64,000 nt of DNA from contig JAGEMR010000006.1 of assembly GCA_021030915.1 (NCBI GenBank), positions 248,001-312,000 on the forward strand, given 5' to 3'. This document shows, one piece after another, positions 23,575-35,037 of this stretch. The notes below the pieces were generated by a model. The model was not told the origin of the DNA. It did no database searches and saw nothing but the letters and a program-made list of their open reading frames with translations. The stretch is from Astrothelium macrocarpum. Its lineage: Eukaryota > Ascomycota > Dothideomycetes > Trypetheliales > Trypetheliaceae. Both the position numbers and the translations under genes were made by a program. Numbering within the stretch: the stretch's first letter is position 1; the number at the start of each line of letters is the position of its first letter.

Positions 23575-24442
23575 ATGTCAAGCTCCAGTGGTACCAAGGT
23601 ACGTGATTGTTTCAACTTCCTTATTGACAAGGCTGCGAAGACCTCCCAAAGTACTCACCACGTGCCTATTTGAGCATCCAGAATTCCATCTTTTAATCTC
23701 TAAACCTTTTAACCCACATCCCTACACTCTACCTACATCCCTTGTCTCACGCCTACATTCCTTCTCCACCCTCTCAACCTCCCACTAACCCATCACCTAC
23801 CACCAGGTCACCACCGACCCGGAATCCACACGCAACCCCATCCACGAAAAGCCCGGCACCATCACATCGGACTCGCTGGCCGCCGAATCGCTCAACTCCT
23901 CCACCGGCGCCTTCGCCGCCAACAACCCCACCTCGGCAGCCGCCATGGCGCAGCCGTCGCGCGGCACCACCACCAACACCACCGACACGGCCAACGCGAC
24001 GCGCCTCGCCCCGGCGCCCGACGCCGAGAGCCGCGACGCGCAGCAGGGCTGGAGCGAGCAGGCGCAGCTGAGCGCGGGCCAGGGTCTCGGCAGGGACAGT
24101 GGCGTGGGGCCGACGTTCAACACGGCGAGCGCTGGCGGCGATGATAGCAGCAATGTAGGAGGTGGGGGCTTAAGCAATGAGGAGACGGGCGGCGCCGTCA
24201 GTGGCATGAGCAAGCCGCATGGGCGCAATATCACGGAGGGGAGCGCGGCGGAGTTCGACGACGCGCCGAATGCGAGCTTCAATAATGAGATTGGCGGGGA
24301 GAATGATCCGGGCCGGGTCGGGGAGGCGAAGATTCAGAGGGAGTTGGCGGAGAGCGGGGCGGATGCTGGGGGTAGTGGGCCGAGGCAGAGTGGGGTGGAT
24401 GGGCAGAATTTGTATGATACTGTGGGAGAGACGGATGCGTGA
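23575..24442 (+). CDS. Gly/Asn/Ser-rich disordered protein
   Basis: Exon 1 (23575-23598) encodes only MSSSSGTK. A 208-nt intron with donor GTACGT and acceptor CACCAG follows, long for this window. Exon 2 is 23807-24442; total 219 aa. The protein is hydrophilic, without Cys, signal or membrane segment. Its most structured-looking part is near the end: DAPNASFNNEIGGENDPGR, then VGEAKIQRELAESG, which looks like a short conserved helix motif. Function unknown; a stress hydrophilin role is only a guess. Base composition changes from C-rich (intron 3' end and exon start) to G-rich near the stop. Confidence 0.72.
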
Positions 24443-25439
24443 GGGGGGTGTGTGTGTGGAGGTAATGGGATGGGATGGGATAGGTGGCAGTAGGAGAATA
24501 CCGAGAGCCGGTTGCGGTGGGAGCGAGATGGAGATTGTTGAGTGTCGCTCGTGGGTGAGCGAGCGATTCCGAAGCAGAATACCTTCACATGTTTATGGCA
24601 GGTTGTCGAGCTATCGAAGCTCCCGAGAAGCATGCGTAGTTCCACGCAGAGTCGATCGTCTTTCGATTTTCCCAGTCGTCAAGCTTCGCCACCTCCCTGG
24701 TGCCATCCCAGCGACTCGCCCTTCCCCCTCTCCTCTCGAAAACGTGTTGCGTCCCAAATTTTTTTCCTTCCTTCTCGCTACTTCCCTTGCCCCGGATTCC
24801 CAAATCCTGGGGAGCCCCCTGTCACTCCTCACCACCCTCGTATCTGCCCCAGCCACAATCTCCACAGCCCTTGATGTAGCCGCATTACCCCTGGCTTGAC
24901 TGCGGACAGTAAATATCTAGAGACGTATGCAATGCGGCCGAACGTCCAGCAGGTACAGTTAGACAAGCAGTAGCTTCGATGATCAGGGGGTGGCAGGGCT
25001 GGAAATTCGGGAGGTCAATGTTGCATCGGTCGTGCGTCAGGAGGAGCCGATCATGGAACACGAGAGCGCCAAGAAACAGGAATGTCAAATGGAGGGGAGA
25101 AATAGACGAATGTGCTTGTGTGAAGGTGTGGAGTGATTCAGATACCGGGAGCGCCGTTTTGTTTGCGTTGACCAATCGGATTTGAAATGGAATGAGGGAA
25201 ATAAGCGGTGAATGCTTAATCTCAAAGAGGAATTGATTGGGAGGTAAAGCTCGGCAAATGAAGTCCTCATCGAAGTGGTCTCGAGCTCCCACCATCGGCA
25301 AGGAAATGGGAAAAAGTAGAAGCAGACGGATTTTATTCAACAAATGCAGAAAAAGGCTTGCAAGATGATGGAAAGCTCGAAAGCACAGAACAATGCGGGA
25401 CACATCTAATAAGAAAACCCATATTCATACAAGAAAAAT
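24443..25439. other. Intergenic, convergent 3' flanks
   Basis: About 1 kb between stops of the disordered-protein gene (+) and ERV41 (-). A plus-strand frame over 24219-24899 runs through it but is a shadow of the G-rich composition. Nothing else recognised. Confidence 0.45.
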
Positions 25440-26816
25440 CTAGTAACCTTTTTTCCCCATCCCCCCATCTTGCCCCTCATCCCGTCCATGCAACATGCCC
25501 ATATTACTATCCATCCTCTTTCTCCCCCTCCTCCCACCCACCTCCTTCGCCCACTCCGTCAGCTGATAGCACCAACCCCCAGCAACCAGCACCCCGCTCG
25601 CCACGTTGACCAGGCGCACCAGCAAGCTCACCACGCTCGCGCTCTCCTCGCTGATCAGCAGCGTGATGGGCTCGATGTCGTATTTTACAAAGACTCCCGG
25701 CACCTGGCTCTCGGGTACCGGGTGCGATTGCGAGGTCACGGCGTACTGGTTGGTGTGGATGGTGTCGGAGGAGGGGGAGTAGAGGGAGGATTGGTCGACG
25801 TCCTGGGCGCCCGAGGTGAGTTGCGGGACGGGGGTCGTGGTGTAGATGGTGGGGACGATGGAGACGTAGTATTGGTATTTGTAGAAGTGCTGGTCGATGG
25901 TGGTGACGGTGTCGTCGAGCGGGTTGGTAAGGGAGGGGTAGAAGGGGCCGAAGGACAGCTCGTTGATGTAATGGGAGAAATTGAAGGCTGTTGATACAAA
26001 AGTCAGAGGGTACTTGCGATGGTGGGGAAGGGCAGAAGTTACCATTGTGATCCAAGTGTGGGCCAAGTTCCATGTATCCATGGCCTCGGGCTGTAATGTG
26101 GAAATCACCTTGGACCTTGTTCCCTTCCATACTTCCAAACACGCGACATGCATCTACGTCGCCTTTTAGTCGTGGCGTCTTTTTAAACTTCTTCCTCCGT
26201 CTCAATGCAGTCAGGTAGTCATGTACATCCTCCTCGCTGTAGTCTGTCCTATCTCGCTCATCCCCTATTCCCAGCGTATGAATACCTTTTTGTTTTCCCC
26301 ACTGGTTCCAATTCGTAGGATCTTTTCTAAGCGTGTCGCCAGCCAATATCCGATCACCGGAAGCATCTTGAACATTGATGTGTAAATCATGACATTGCAT
26401 GGCAACTACGACATCAAGATTGATCTGGAGAGTATGTGCAACGCCATGTTCCACAGAATAGGTATGTGATGTTTCGCCCACGAACCATCGACGGATTTCG
26501 GAGATTGTGAGTAAGCTCCCCACAAGAACTAGAGCGATGGTCCATAGTCCACCTGAGGATGTGCGTGTTGTATATGTGGGTTTGGTTTTGGCTGGTAGGA
26601 AGAGGCTGTCAGTGGATGCATGTCGTAGAGCCTGACTTGCAATTGATACGGCGCAAAGTGCACAATACTAGTTGAAGGCAATGGGACAATAAAATCTTGT
26701 TTGCAATCTCCAAAGAAAGAGTGAAACGCACGAAAAGCATCAAACGCCTTTACGGTTATGCCCTTGGCGTCGCCGAAGTTTCCCTCGTCGAGGCCATGCT
26801 CAACGAAACCGTTCAT
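25440..26816 (-). CDS. ERV41: ER-Golgi vesicle protein Erv41 (ERGIC2)
   Basis: COPII-vesicle membrane protein that with Erv46 cycles between ER and Golgi and retrieves escaped ER proteins. Exons 26732-26816, 26043-26591 and 25440-25987; 393 aa. The first junction (donor GTGCGT) rebuilds the hallmark KAFDAFPKTKPTY, then a Gly-Gly and the first membrane helix (about 36-58). The large lumenal part carries INLDVVVAMQCHDLHINVQDASGDR and RGHGYMELGP, both typical of the Erv41/Erv46 fold. The second membrane helix is near ITLLISEESASVVSLLVRL...GVLVAGG. The short C-terminal tail is Gly/Arg/Lys/Met-rich, coming from a very G-rich coding strand, and lacks an obvious conserved motif. Confidence 0.93.
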
Positions 26817-27583
26817 AGGTCCAAGAATGCAAAGGGTATCACATCTGCCGGAACAAAAAAAAAAAAGGGAGGAAGAAATTACAAATCAAAGGGCAAAAAT
26901 GGCCGGGTCTGGTGGTTAATTGCAGTGGTGGATTCGTTGGAGTTCAGGCGGAGTTCATATTCAGGTACAGCATGCGTAGTGAGGACAACTTTCCACACTG
27001 GCTCGTGCACACTATGCCATCTTCTTCTTTCCGCCGCACCACTCCGGCTAATTCAGCCTGATATTCACAACCCGGCCAGATACAAGCCAGTAGACACGGG
27101 CCCGGGGGGTAGAGATCAGCTACATCCTAGGAGGCCGAATTGAGAGAAAGGTCCGATGCAGGGTCGCCTGCTTGACATCAGACACTACATTGCATGATCC
27201 CATCACCTACCCGTCGTAAGTCATCGATGTCGTACAGCACGCGTGCAGTGGGTAGATGAAACTTATGCAATTCTCCTGCTCTGAAACAACATAGACTTGA
27301 AACGTACAATCATGGACCTGGAGGTGAAAAAAAGAAAACATGCAATGTACTCCACTAATCACTCAATCACCACCACCACCACGACCAACGACAGGCACGC
27401 TGCGAAAAACCCCCCAATCTCCACAGACCAGCTGCCATTATCTACCTGCACTATTCAGACGCCCAGACCAAAGACACTAACAAACTCCAATGGTATCTAA
27501 CGAGCGCACGTCGAAAATACAAGACACCCTCCCATCCATCCATCCATCCCAATCCCTCGCATCTCCCCTCCATCCCAATCCGC
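26817..27583. other. Intergenic: ERV41 promoter and facB 3' flank
   Basis: No gene seen. A short poly(A) run lies near 26860-26872. Confidence 0.45.
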
Positions 27584-30500
27584 TCACTTCTCCCCTCCCC
27601 CTCCCGCACCCCCACCCCCCGGTCCCGTTCCCCCAACCTCCATAACCCAAGCCCACCAACTGCCATCCCCAAGGCCCACCAACTCCTCGCCTCCGGCTCC
27701 CGCGCCCGCCTCGACGGCCTGTTGCTGCTGCGCCTGAGCCTGCTGCTGCTGCTGCTGCTGCAGCGCGCCGACAGCGCCGGGGAAGCAGCCGTCGCTGGAC
27801 GCGCTGACGCTGGCCCAGTCGTGCGTGGCCGCGGCGCCGACGTCGTCGAAGCCCGCCAGGTTCTCGACGCTCAGCTTGGCCGCGTGGTGGCTGCCGATGC
27901 TGGCGGCGGAGCCCGTGGCGGTGGTGTTGGTGGAGGAGGGCGTGATGTACGGGTGCGTGGCGGGCTGGTGCTGGTGCTGGTGCTGGGATGCTGCTGCTGC
28001 CGCGGCGCCCGCGTGGTTGGCGTGTTGTTGCTGGTTGTACCAGGGCAGGAAGCAGTCGGGGTGCAGGTCGACGGTGTTGTAGGAGGAGGAGGCGGTGGTG
28101 TCGGTGTGCGTGAGGGAGGCCGCGTCGAGCAGGGCGTCGACGGGCGGGCCGCCGTAGATGTTGTCGTAGATGTTGGTTTGTCCGTTGTCAATGCTGCCGA
28201 GGAGCCGCTCCCAGTCCGTCGGGTGGGCTGGGGGTTGGGGTATGCCGTTGGGGGCTTTGCGGGTGGCCAGGGCGTTTGCTGTGGAGGGGTCGGTTGCAAA
28301 GGGAAAGTAGTCGAGATTCGGGAGGGAGCCATTGCGGGAAGGCTGGATATGACTGTCGACGCTCTTGTGGCGGAATGGTGGACCTGCTTGCCGGATACTG
28401 TACATCTGTGGGGAGGTATTTTGACTCTGGGGCGAAATTTGAGTGGGTTCTGACTGTACAGACATGGCTGCACTACAACCCTGGGGTTGACCAAAGGAGT
28501 CTGACGGAATTGAAGGAACGGTGGCTCGTCGGTCGTTTGAATCTTGTCTGACGTACTTTTGCGTTGCTGTCGTAAATCGTGAAGCGATGGATTTGATTTG
28601 CTTTTGCGGAGAAGAACCATTAACTTTTGACGGTGGTGACATGCTGTCACCGTTGGGCATGGATCGATACTGATCCAGGTTATCCACAGACAATCGATCA
28701 TCAATGAACGCTCCCGCTATTTCCGCTAATTGCCTGAACTGGGGAGCGCCCAAAGCAACGTCTCGCTCAAGGACATTCATGACAGTTTGTAGCTGTCTGG
28801 AAATATCCTTTTTGAGCTTGCTACCGAGCTCCAGATCCTGATTCTGGAAAAGAAGCCCAAAGCCGCAGAGTGTAAGAATCTCGTGCTTGTTGAGACACAT
28901 GGTGAAGCTCAGTTTTCGCTCCTCTAGTAATTGGATGATCTGGATACTGTGTTTCGAAGACGCAGCGAGAGCAACAACAGATGAAGAGAGATTAGTACTC
29001 GCACTAGTACAGACTGCCGGTCGATGGATGAGACTTCGAATGAAATGATATGCAAGAGACTAGACTCGTCAGCAATTAAAACAACACACAATTGAAACGT
29101 GCATCAACTCACAAGGAAAAAGGAGCGACTGCAAACAACATTGGTGCTCGGTTTATCCTGAGCAAATTGCAAACGCAGATGAGGTGCCAGACTGTTCAAC
29201 CAGCCGTCCAATTCGTCGTTCAATGCAACAATATTTTTCAAGGAAATCTCATGACAAGCAGATGCAGGATAGTTTCGATCCAGGACCTTGGAAAGAATAC
29301 GACTAACACGGAAAAGCCCAAGAGCAGCGGATAGTTTGGTTGATTCACCTGGTAAGGTTGGTTGGAAACCCCGTTCGGTTACATATTCTTCATCTACATC
29401 AACGGGATACTCGCAATGGATATCGTCTTCTTGCAGTTGTTTTGGCAAACCAAGTAAAGCAGCAGTAAAACTAGAACAAAATCAGTGTGGTCTCGTTTAG
29501 ACACTTTTGATTTGCCTACCAATCAAGGGTATAAAGCGTCCAGAAAACCTTCTTTCTCGTCTCGCCAGTTAACGCACCAAGGGCAAAGCGTCTTTGGGAC
29601 TGATGTAGCCCAAGTCGATGAGACAAGCCAATGGCTACACTTTTATATGTTTGTAATCTTGCGTAGTCTGATTTTTGTATGCAATAAATCTGAGCAAGAA
29701 TGAGACACTGGAGGACAGGCAGCGAGCTGTCCATCATGGACGACTCCAATGCTGAAGTCCACTGATATTCAAACGAATCAATCTGTTGCTTATCACAGGA
29801 CTGTCCATTTGTCAGCAAATACGTTTTCTTTTTGTTGGATCGTAACATACAGGATTTGATAATGCTGCTATACCAAAGACGAGAAAAAGCTGTGCAATTC
29901 CCTGCTTATCGGCCATTCCACCCGTATCCGAAATGAAGCTGTCGTAGAGAGCCAGGAAACTGGGACGATAGAGAACCGGGAAGAGTGGGGCCCATTCTTG
30001 GAAAAAGATGCTAACGAGTTGATCAGACAGTAAACGGGGTGGGAGTGTCATTTCTACGGGACCAGTCGGACTTTTGATCTTTTGTTCTTGGGATGGCGTG
30101 AAGAATGCATCCGTCTCGATATCTGAGCAAGATTGTCCATTTTCCTGTAATTTGCGCTTGAAAGCTTCGACTAGTGTCCGTCCACTGGAGGTTCCAGCAA
30201 ATATGGATTCCATGCCATTCTCATCAAGCAGGTATGGTGATTGTTGTATCTTGAACACTTCGTCTTTCACCTCATCTTTGACATCACCGATGGATATGGG
30301 GGAAAGCGTGTTGGAGGGTCTTCGGTCAACGAGGATGTGGGTTGATGAATTGGGATTGATTCGAGATAGCATGTCAATCTTTTCATCCTTTTCGTCCAAG
30401 AGGTCCTTGAGCTCCCGCACCTCGGACTCGAGAGCTCTCACTCGTTCTTCCAGCGATTCCGTGTAGCCTCTTGGAAAGGCGCGACGACTGAGTTTGTCGC

Positions 30501-30660
30501 TCGTTTTGCATTCGAAGCCAACATTGGCGCATTGTGAACAGCATGGTCGGATGCCATCGCATCGTATCTTCTTGCTTCGACAGCGATCGCAGGCTTGTGC
30601 GATGCGAGTCTGCGCACTCGTCCCCACCTTTATCACCTTCATTGGAAGTATGCCAGGCAT
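27584..30660 (-). CDS. facB: Zn2Cys6 transcription factor FacB/Cat8, acetate and gluconeogenesis regulator
   Basis: Activator of genes for growth on acetate and other C2/C3 carbon sources (FacB in Aspergillus, Cat8 in yeast). Exons 29851-30660, 29520-29800, 29113-29470 and 27584-29059; 974 aa. Start at 30660 (MPGILPMKVIKVG); an in-frame ATG 16 codons upstream is less likely. The zinc cluster has Cys24, 27, 34, 41, 44, 51 with the family-typical linker and coiled coil SRRAFPRGYTESLEERVR. The middle homology region includes LSHRLGLHQSQRRFALGAL, EYVTERGFQPTLPGESTKL and APHLRLQF. The C-terminal third is an activation-type region with poly-Gln, His and Ala runs and ends in a Gly-rich tail from a G-rich coding strand. 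All junctions keep frame. Confidence 0.93.
27720..27763. repeat. CTG/CAG trinucleotide run in facB
   Basis: Seven CTG units in a row at 27740-27760 with further CTG units just left of them. On the coding strand they are CAG, encoding the FacB poly-Gln tract. Confidence 0.85.
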
Positions 30661-33000
30661 GATGGCAATGGAGATATTCCCTCGAATTTGAAGAGGCGCA
30701 AAAGTCACACAAGGGTGGCTGTGGCCCTTGGATGTTTGCAGAAGACTCGGTCGACGGGATTACGCTATCTAGTCCATCCGAACCGGGGGGGTTCTCTTTT
30801 GGGGAGACGGGCTCATCCAAGTTTTGCTGTTGGCAGAGGCAGGGCGTCAGGGAACAGATCAGTAGACTTTTTCACGATCGTGGACGACGCAGGTAACGAA
30901 GCAGGTCAGACATCCAGTACGGATAGCAATGAACATGGATTGTGGAGTATCTCGGACATATATGTGGATCCATGCCCCATGCATAACAGCCGGCTGCTCT
31001 GCTCCAATCCACCTATCACCCTAGGGTCTGACTGCTTCCCACCCTGGCCGCCGGCGTGGCCGGACGGCCGTGGGGTGCGGATGTAGCCGATTGCAGTTGG
31101 TGGCAGCGCCCAGCAAGCTCGCCCATTCCGACCACCACGACTGAGGCGCAAGCGAAGCCATCGGTGCACTTGAGGGCAGCTGGCGGGATCGTCTTCAGGC
31201 ATGGTAGCGACCTGGATCTTCACCTTCGAAACATCGTCTCTCGTCTGGGCGGGCGCCGCGCATGGTAGGACGGGCGGCTGGTTGAACTGTGCACGCTGAT
31301 GACAGGAGGCTACTACTGAGCAGAGGAAAAGGCATCCGATGCAGCCACGAACTGCGGCCGTGAGCAGGACCTAAGGGCATCTGGGGCTAGCCGCGATGTC
31401 ATCCATTGGTGATCGATGCTGGAGCGTGCTCTTGGCGATCCGCAACTAGAAGGAATTTGCGGGGAAAACACGCTGCTCGATCCCTGGCCCTCGCGTGCAT
31501 GCGGTCCGTGAAAAGCTCATCTGCCGACATTTGGCCAGCTGCCAAACCAGCTGCAACACAGAAGGGGAATCGACGCGAGCTTCACTCGATGGTTCCTGAG
31601 AGCACGCACCCGATTCTGTCCGTCACGTACGGCGTTCTACACGTGGCTGGTCTCGCCGGTCTATGCACCCAGCAACGTCATTTGCCAACATGATGAATGT
31701 CGTGCATCTCGCTCTGCGCGAGCAGCTGAGGCTAGTATAAACTTTCAATGATGTGTTCGACGCAGGTCATGCGCGCTGTAACATAAACACTTTTACACCA
31801 TTGTGGGAGACGGAACTGCCAAAGTTGGTATGCCCTCTTCGGGATCCATCGTAGAATACTTTTGGGAATAGCGGCCCCTGAAAATTGTGAGCAGAACCAG
31901 ATCGACCTGTCGTGCATCGAGGTGAAACAACTCGACTGCGCCGCCCAAGTAGCAAAGTAGCCAAGTAGCCAAGTAGCCAAGTACCTTGGGCAAGTAGCCA
32001 AAGTGACGTCTTGGAATGAAACGAGAAACAATGGGGACAAGGGGGATAAGGCGGCAGCGCATCCTGCCGTCGTGCTGTTTTCCCCAGGTCTCGCAACGGT
32101 TCACGCACATAACGGACAGGCCAGGCTGGTTCAAAAATGTCAGATTCGTGTCCTGACAGCCGCAGTAGTTGCATCCTTCACTAGGCCACAACCCTACCAA
32201 CGTCACAATGATCGTCTTGTATCTTACCGAGTCGGAGGTCCAATGAAAAGGCACAATCTCTGCCTCAGCGTCACGGGCTTGTACGGCAAGGCCGAAAAGG
32301 CCGTAAAACTTACAAACCATCCAAGATCGCCTTTGTCTCAAGGCTTCTCTTTTGGCAATGTCTAACGAGCCGCAGTGGCAAGGCTCAGGCAGGTAACACC
32401 GACGGCTCTTCCGCATCAGGCGCTGACTGCAGCAACGAACTCCAGCTGGATGGGACGATGGTCGTTTTGCGTTTCACTTTCTACAAAAGCCACTTTGTTA
32501 CAAATTTTCGCCGCGGGCTCGAAAGAGCTAGTCCAATCTGTGCGTCGACGAAGACTAGCCAAATTCGATGGCCATGTGATTAGCGGCATACCTAATCAAT
32601 CGTTACGTCCAAGTTTTGTTTCTTTCGGATCTGTTTTGTAAGGGTGCAAAAATTTCCGCGCCAACCGAATGGATGCAGAATCGGCGTGTCCTGGGCATCA
32701 AGGCTTTAGTGGGTCGGCTTGACATCTCGACGGATCATCATGGCAGTAGCGTAGCTAGAGCAATCCGAGCAATAAACCTAATCGAAGTTGGTGAGAATTC
32801 TAAAGGCTTCCCAAACAAGCCTACATTAACGTATCGAGACTAGCGCGGTACCTCTATCTTCAGGAGAAATCCTCTTGACTCTTTTCAATTGCATCGCCTT
32901 GTGGCGCTGTTGTTTCAAAATATTGAAGGACTGCATCAGATTCCAAAAGGTGGCCTTTCTGCAGATTTTCATAGCATGTCAGCTCGGCTGTGCGCACGTT
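30661..33000. other. Long non-coding gap: facB promoter and SET-gene 3' flank
   Basis: 2.3 kb without a supported gene. CreA-type words (SYGGRG) upstream of facB: GTGGGG at 31070, CTGGGG at 31381, GCGGGG at 31459; carbon repression of facB through CreA is known in Aspergillus, here only inferred. A 207-codon minus-strand frame at 31793-32416 has no recognisable features and I do not call it. Confidence 0.45.
31945..31985. repeat. Short tandem repeat, unit CCAAGTAG
   Basis: About five 8-bp copies (CAAGTAG, CAAAGTAG, CCAAGTAG, CCAAGTAG, CCAAGTAC), with a related copy after CTTGGG at about 31991-31998. No coding role seen. Confidence 0.8.
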
Positions 33001-34574
33001 TCACGATTGGTGGCTTGCCTGGTCTTGGAGATCTCTGCAAGCCTTTTCCAGCAGGACCCTTTCCAATGATCTGAGTTTCAAAGCCTGATGGTGAGCTTTT
33101 GACCTGATTTCGACATCTCGTCCGTAGGCTGCAGAATTTGCTTCATCATCGGTTTTTAATAGCATCTCGAGCTGAGACACGATCCGTGCGTGAATGACTG
33201 AGATGGCGCGAAGTTGAAAAATGTCCCACATGTCATCTATCATGAGCTTAGATTTTAGAAGCGCAATATCATCAAGTTCATTGCCTTGCCAGGAGACACG
33301 TAATTCTTGGTCGCCGTCATTGGACTGAGCAATTTGAAATCGTAATCCATCCTCTTCATTAACACAAATTAGCCATATATAATCACTTTCCCATGATGTA
33401 GAGCCGCCATCGTCACGAAGGCGAAAGCCCGGAGCAGCGGTGGAAATGATGTTCTTGGCTCGTTTCAATGGGTCATCATCTGGTATCTCAAGATCAAGAA
33501 ACATTTCTCGAGCACTTGTCATTGAATCTTCGATGAAGCCGTATGAAAATAGCATTTCGCATGCCCCTTTGCTATCTCCGTAGGTGATCGTAGCCTCATC
33601 GCCGACATTCAAACGTTTCCGGTCTATCGGAAGGAGTAGAGCATCACCGTTGTCGTCGGTTTCATACAAGGCTCTTGTTCCTTCTCCAGATGCATGATTT
33701 GCCATGTCGATGACGGGAACCATTGAATCTCCAATGCCAGGGAACTCTAGAGCGCGCGAACGGTACATTGCATCACACTGTTTCCAATCATCATAATCAA
33801 TGACGCCTTCGATCTCATCCCACCACAAGTCTCGGCACCATGGAATGTTTTCGGTACGTGTCCTCAAATAATCGAATTCACGGTATAGTGACTTCATCTT
33901 AGCCTCGAGAGCGGGTTTGAGCGTTGTCCCAGTCAGAAGTTGTCGTTCACTCTCTGACCAAAATGTCGGAAGAAGTTCCTCTGGAAGAAACTTGATATAC
34001 CTACGGCGAATTAGTGCAACCGTGGAAGACTTGTTGAAGGGCATACTCTGAGAATGGACTGGATACTCCTCTCTTATTTGAGGGGTTTGAAAGCGTGATG
34101 GAAGCTTGCATAAGCAAAAAGGTTAAGATGGCGCCTCGAGCCGTCTGTTTTCCATTAGCTCACTTGGAGAGCAGTATTATTCATGTTTGTAGATTGATTG
34201 AAGTATTGAGTTGATTGAATCACAGCAAGCCCTAACAACAACTCTACCAAGATGAAAAAAATGTCCAAAGCTATCACACCTACTCTTCCGAATTCATCTA
34301 TGGCAGTCAAAACTTCCCTAAAGTCTTGGTCAAACTTGGCATGATTATGCACAGATTCCAATGATAGAACCATCGCCCTCGGCACAGTTATGAGGGGGTT
34401 ATCTCCAGTTTCCTCGAGATCGGTTTCAACGATGACTGTGGAACCACGTTCTTCGTAACCAGGACGAGGTGCAATCTTAACTCCATGGTATTGGATGTCA
34501 TTCAATGTTGACCAAGTGCGCAATGCAGATACCGGCAGCTTCAGCCAGCCTTCTGCTCTACCACATCTTATCAT
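33001..34574 (-). CDS. SET-domain protein lysine methyltransferase (Rubisco-LSMT-like class)
   Basis: Probably methylates a lysine of a non-histone protein, as do related fungal RKM and animal SETD enzymes; the target is unknown. Exons 34284-34574, 34047-34144 and 33001-34000; 462 aa. Two introns are firm because the joins rebuild EFGR/TARGAILTFLLMQA and SPFSE/YIKFLPEELLPTFW. The SET core carries VPVIDMANHASGEGTRALYE (the NH of the cofactor pocket) and ITYGDSKGACEMLFSYGF (Tyr of the active site). An all-helical C-terminal domain follows, as in the LSMT class. Divergent from CDC14 with 463 bp between them. Confidence 0.9.
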
Positions 34575-35037
34575 GGCGTATTGAAAAGTTGGAAAGGAGG
34601 TGAGAACATTACTGTTGGCTGACAGGAAAGTTCATGGAATTCCGGACGGACGGACACTCGCTGATATCACGTGACCGCGTATCTGGGCGGGATGGACAGC
34701 GTCATCGAGGTGACCGTGCACGTGGCCAGCGTTGTTTACCCTCACAACGGCTAACCACAACAAACCCACTATTATCAACCACTCCCACCGCTACTGAGCA
34801 AGCTTCCCAAAATCATCCCACTCCCCCAGTTTTATTCCCATCATTCGCAAACCCAGTTCAAAAGTGAATATACATTATTGCATCGCTGCCATTATCAATT
34901 AGAGCATTTACTTGCTGTAGCAGAAAAGTTCCCTGGCAACAGCCTCAAACACTTCAAAACGAAGGCACGAGACACCTCTCCACCAAAGACGAAAACAAAG
35001 GTAGTGGACAAGACGAAGCAAGAGCAACGAGGCGCAA
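34575..35037. promoter_or_regulatory. Shared promoter region SET gene / CDC14
   Basis: Divergent start codons. Two CACGTG E-boxes: one inside the palindrome TCACGTGA at 34667-34674 and one at 34719-34724. These are bound by basic helix-loop-helix proteins such as Cbf1 in yeasts; use here is inferred. Confidence 0.5.

Noticed and set aside
24219..24899. 226-codon frame running past the disordered-protein stop
   Set aside because: Arg/Gly/Trp-rich out-of-frame reading of a G-rich tract, then unrelated sequence; no features.
27722..28453. 243-codon plus-strand frame opposite facB
   Set aside because: Low-complexity Gly/Val/Arg product of the skewed facB exon; the facB frame has the real domains.
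31793..32416. 207-codon minus-strand frame upstream of the SET gene
   Set aside because: No recognisable domain, spans a tandem repeat, has no clear start context or neighbours in frame.
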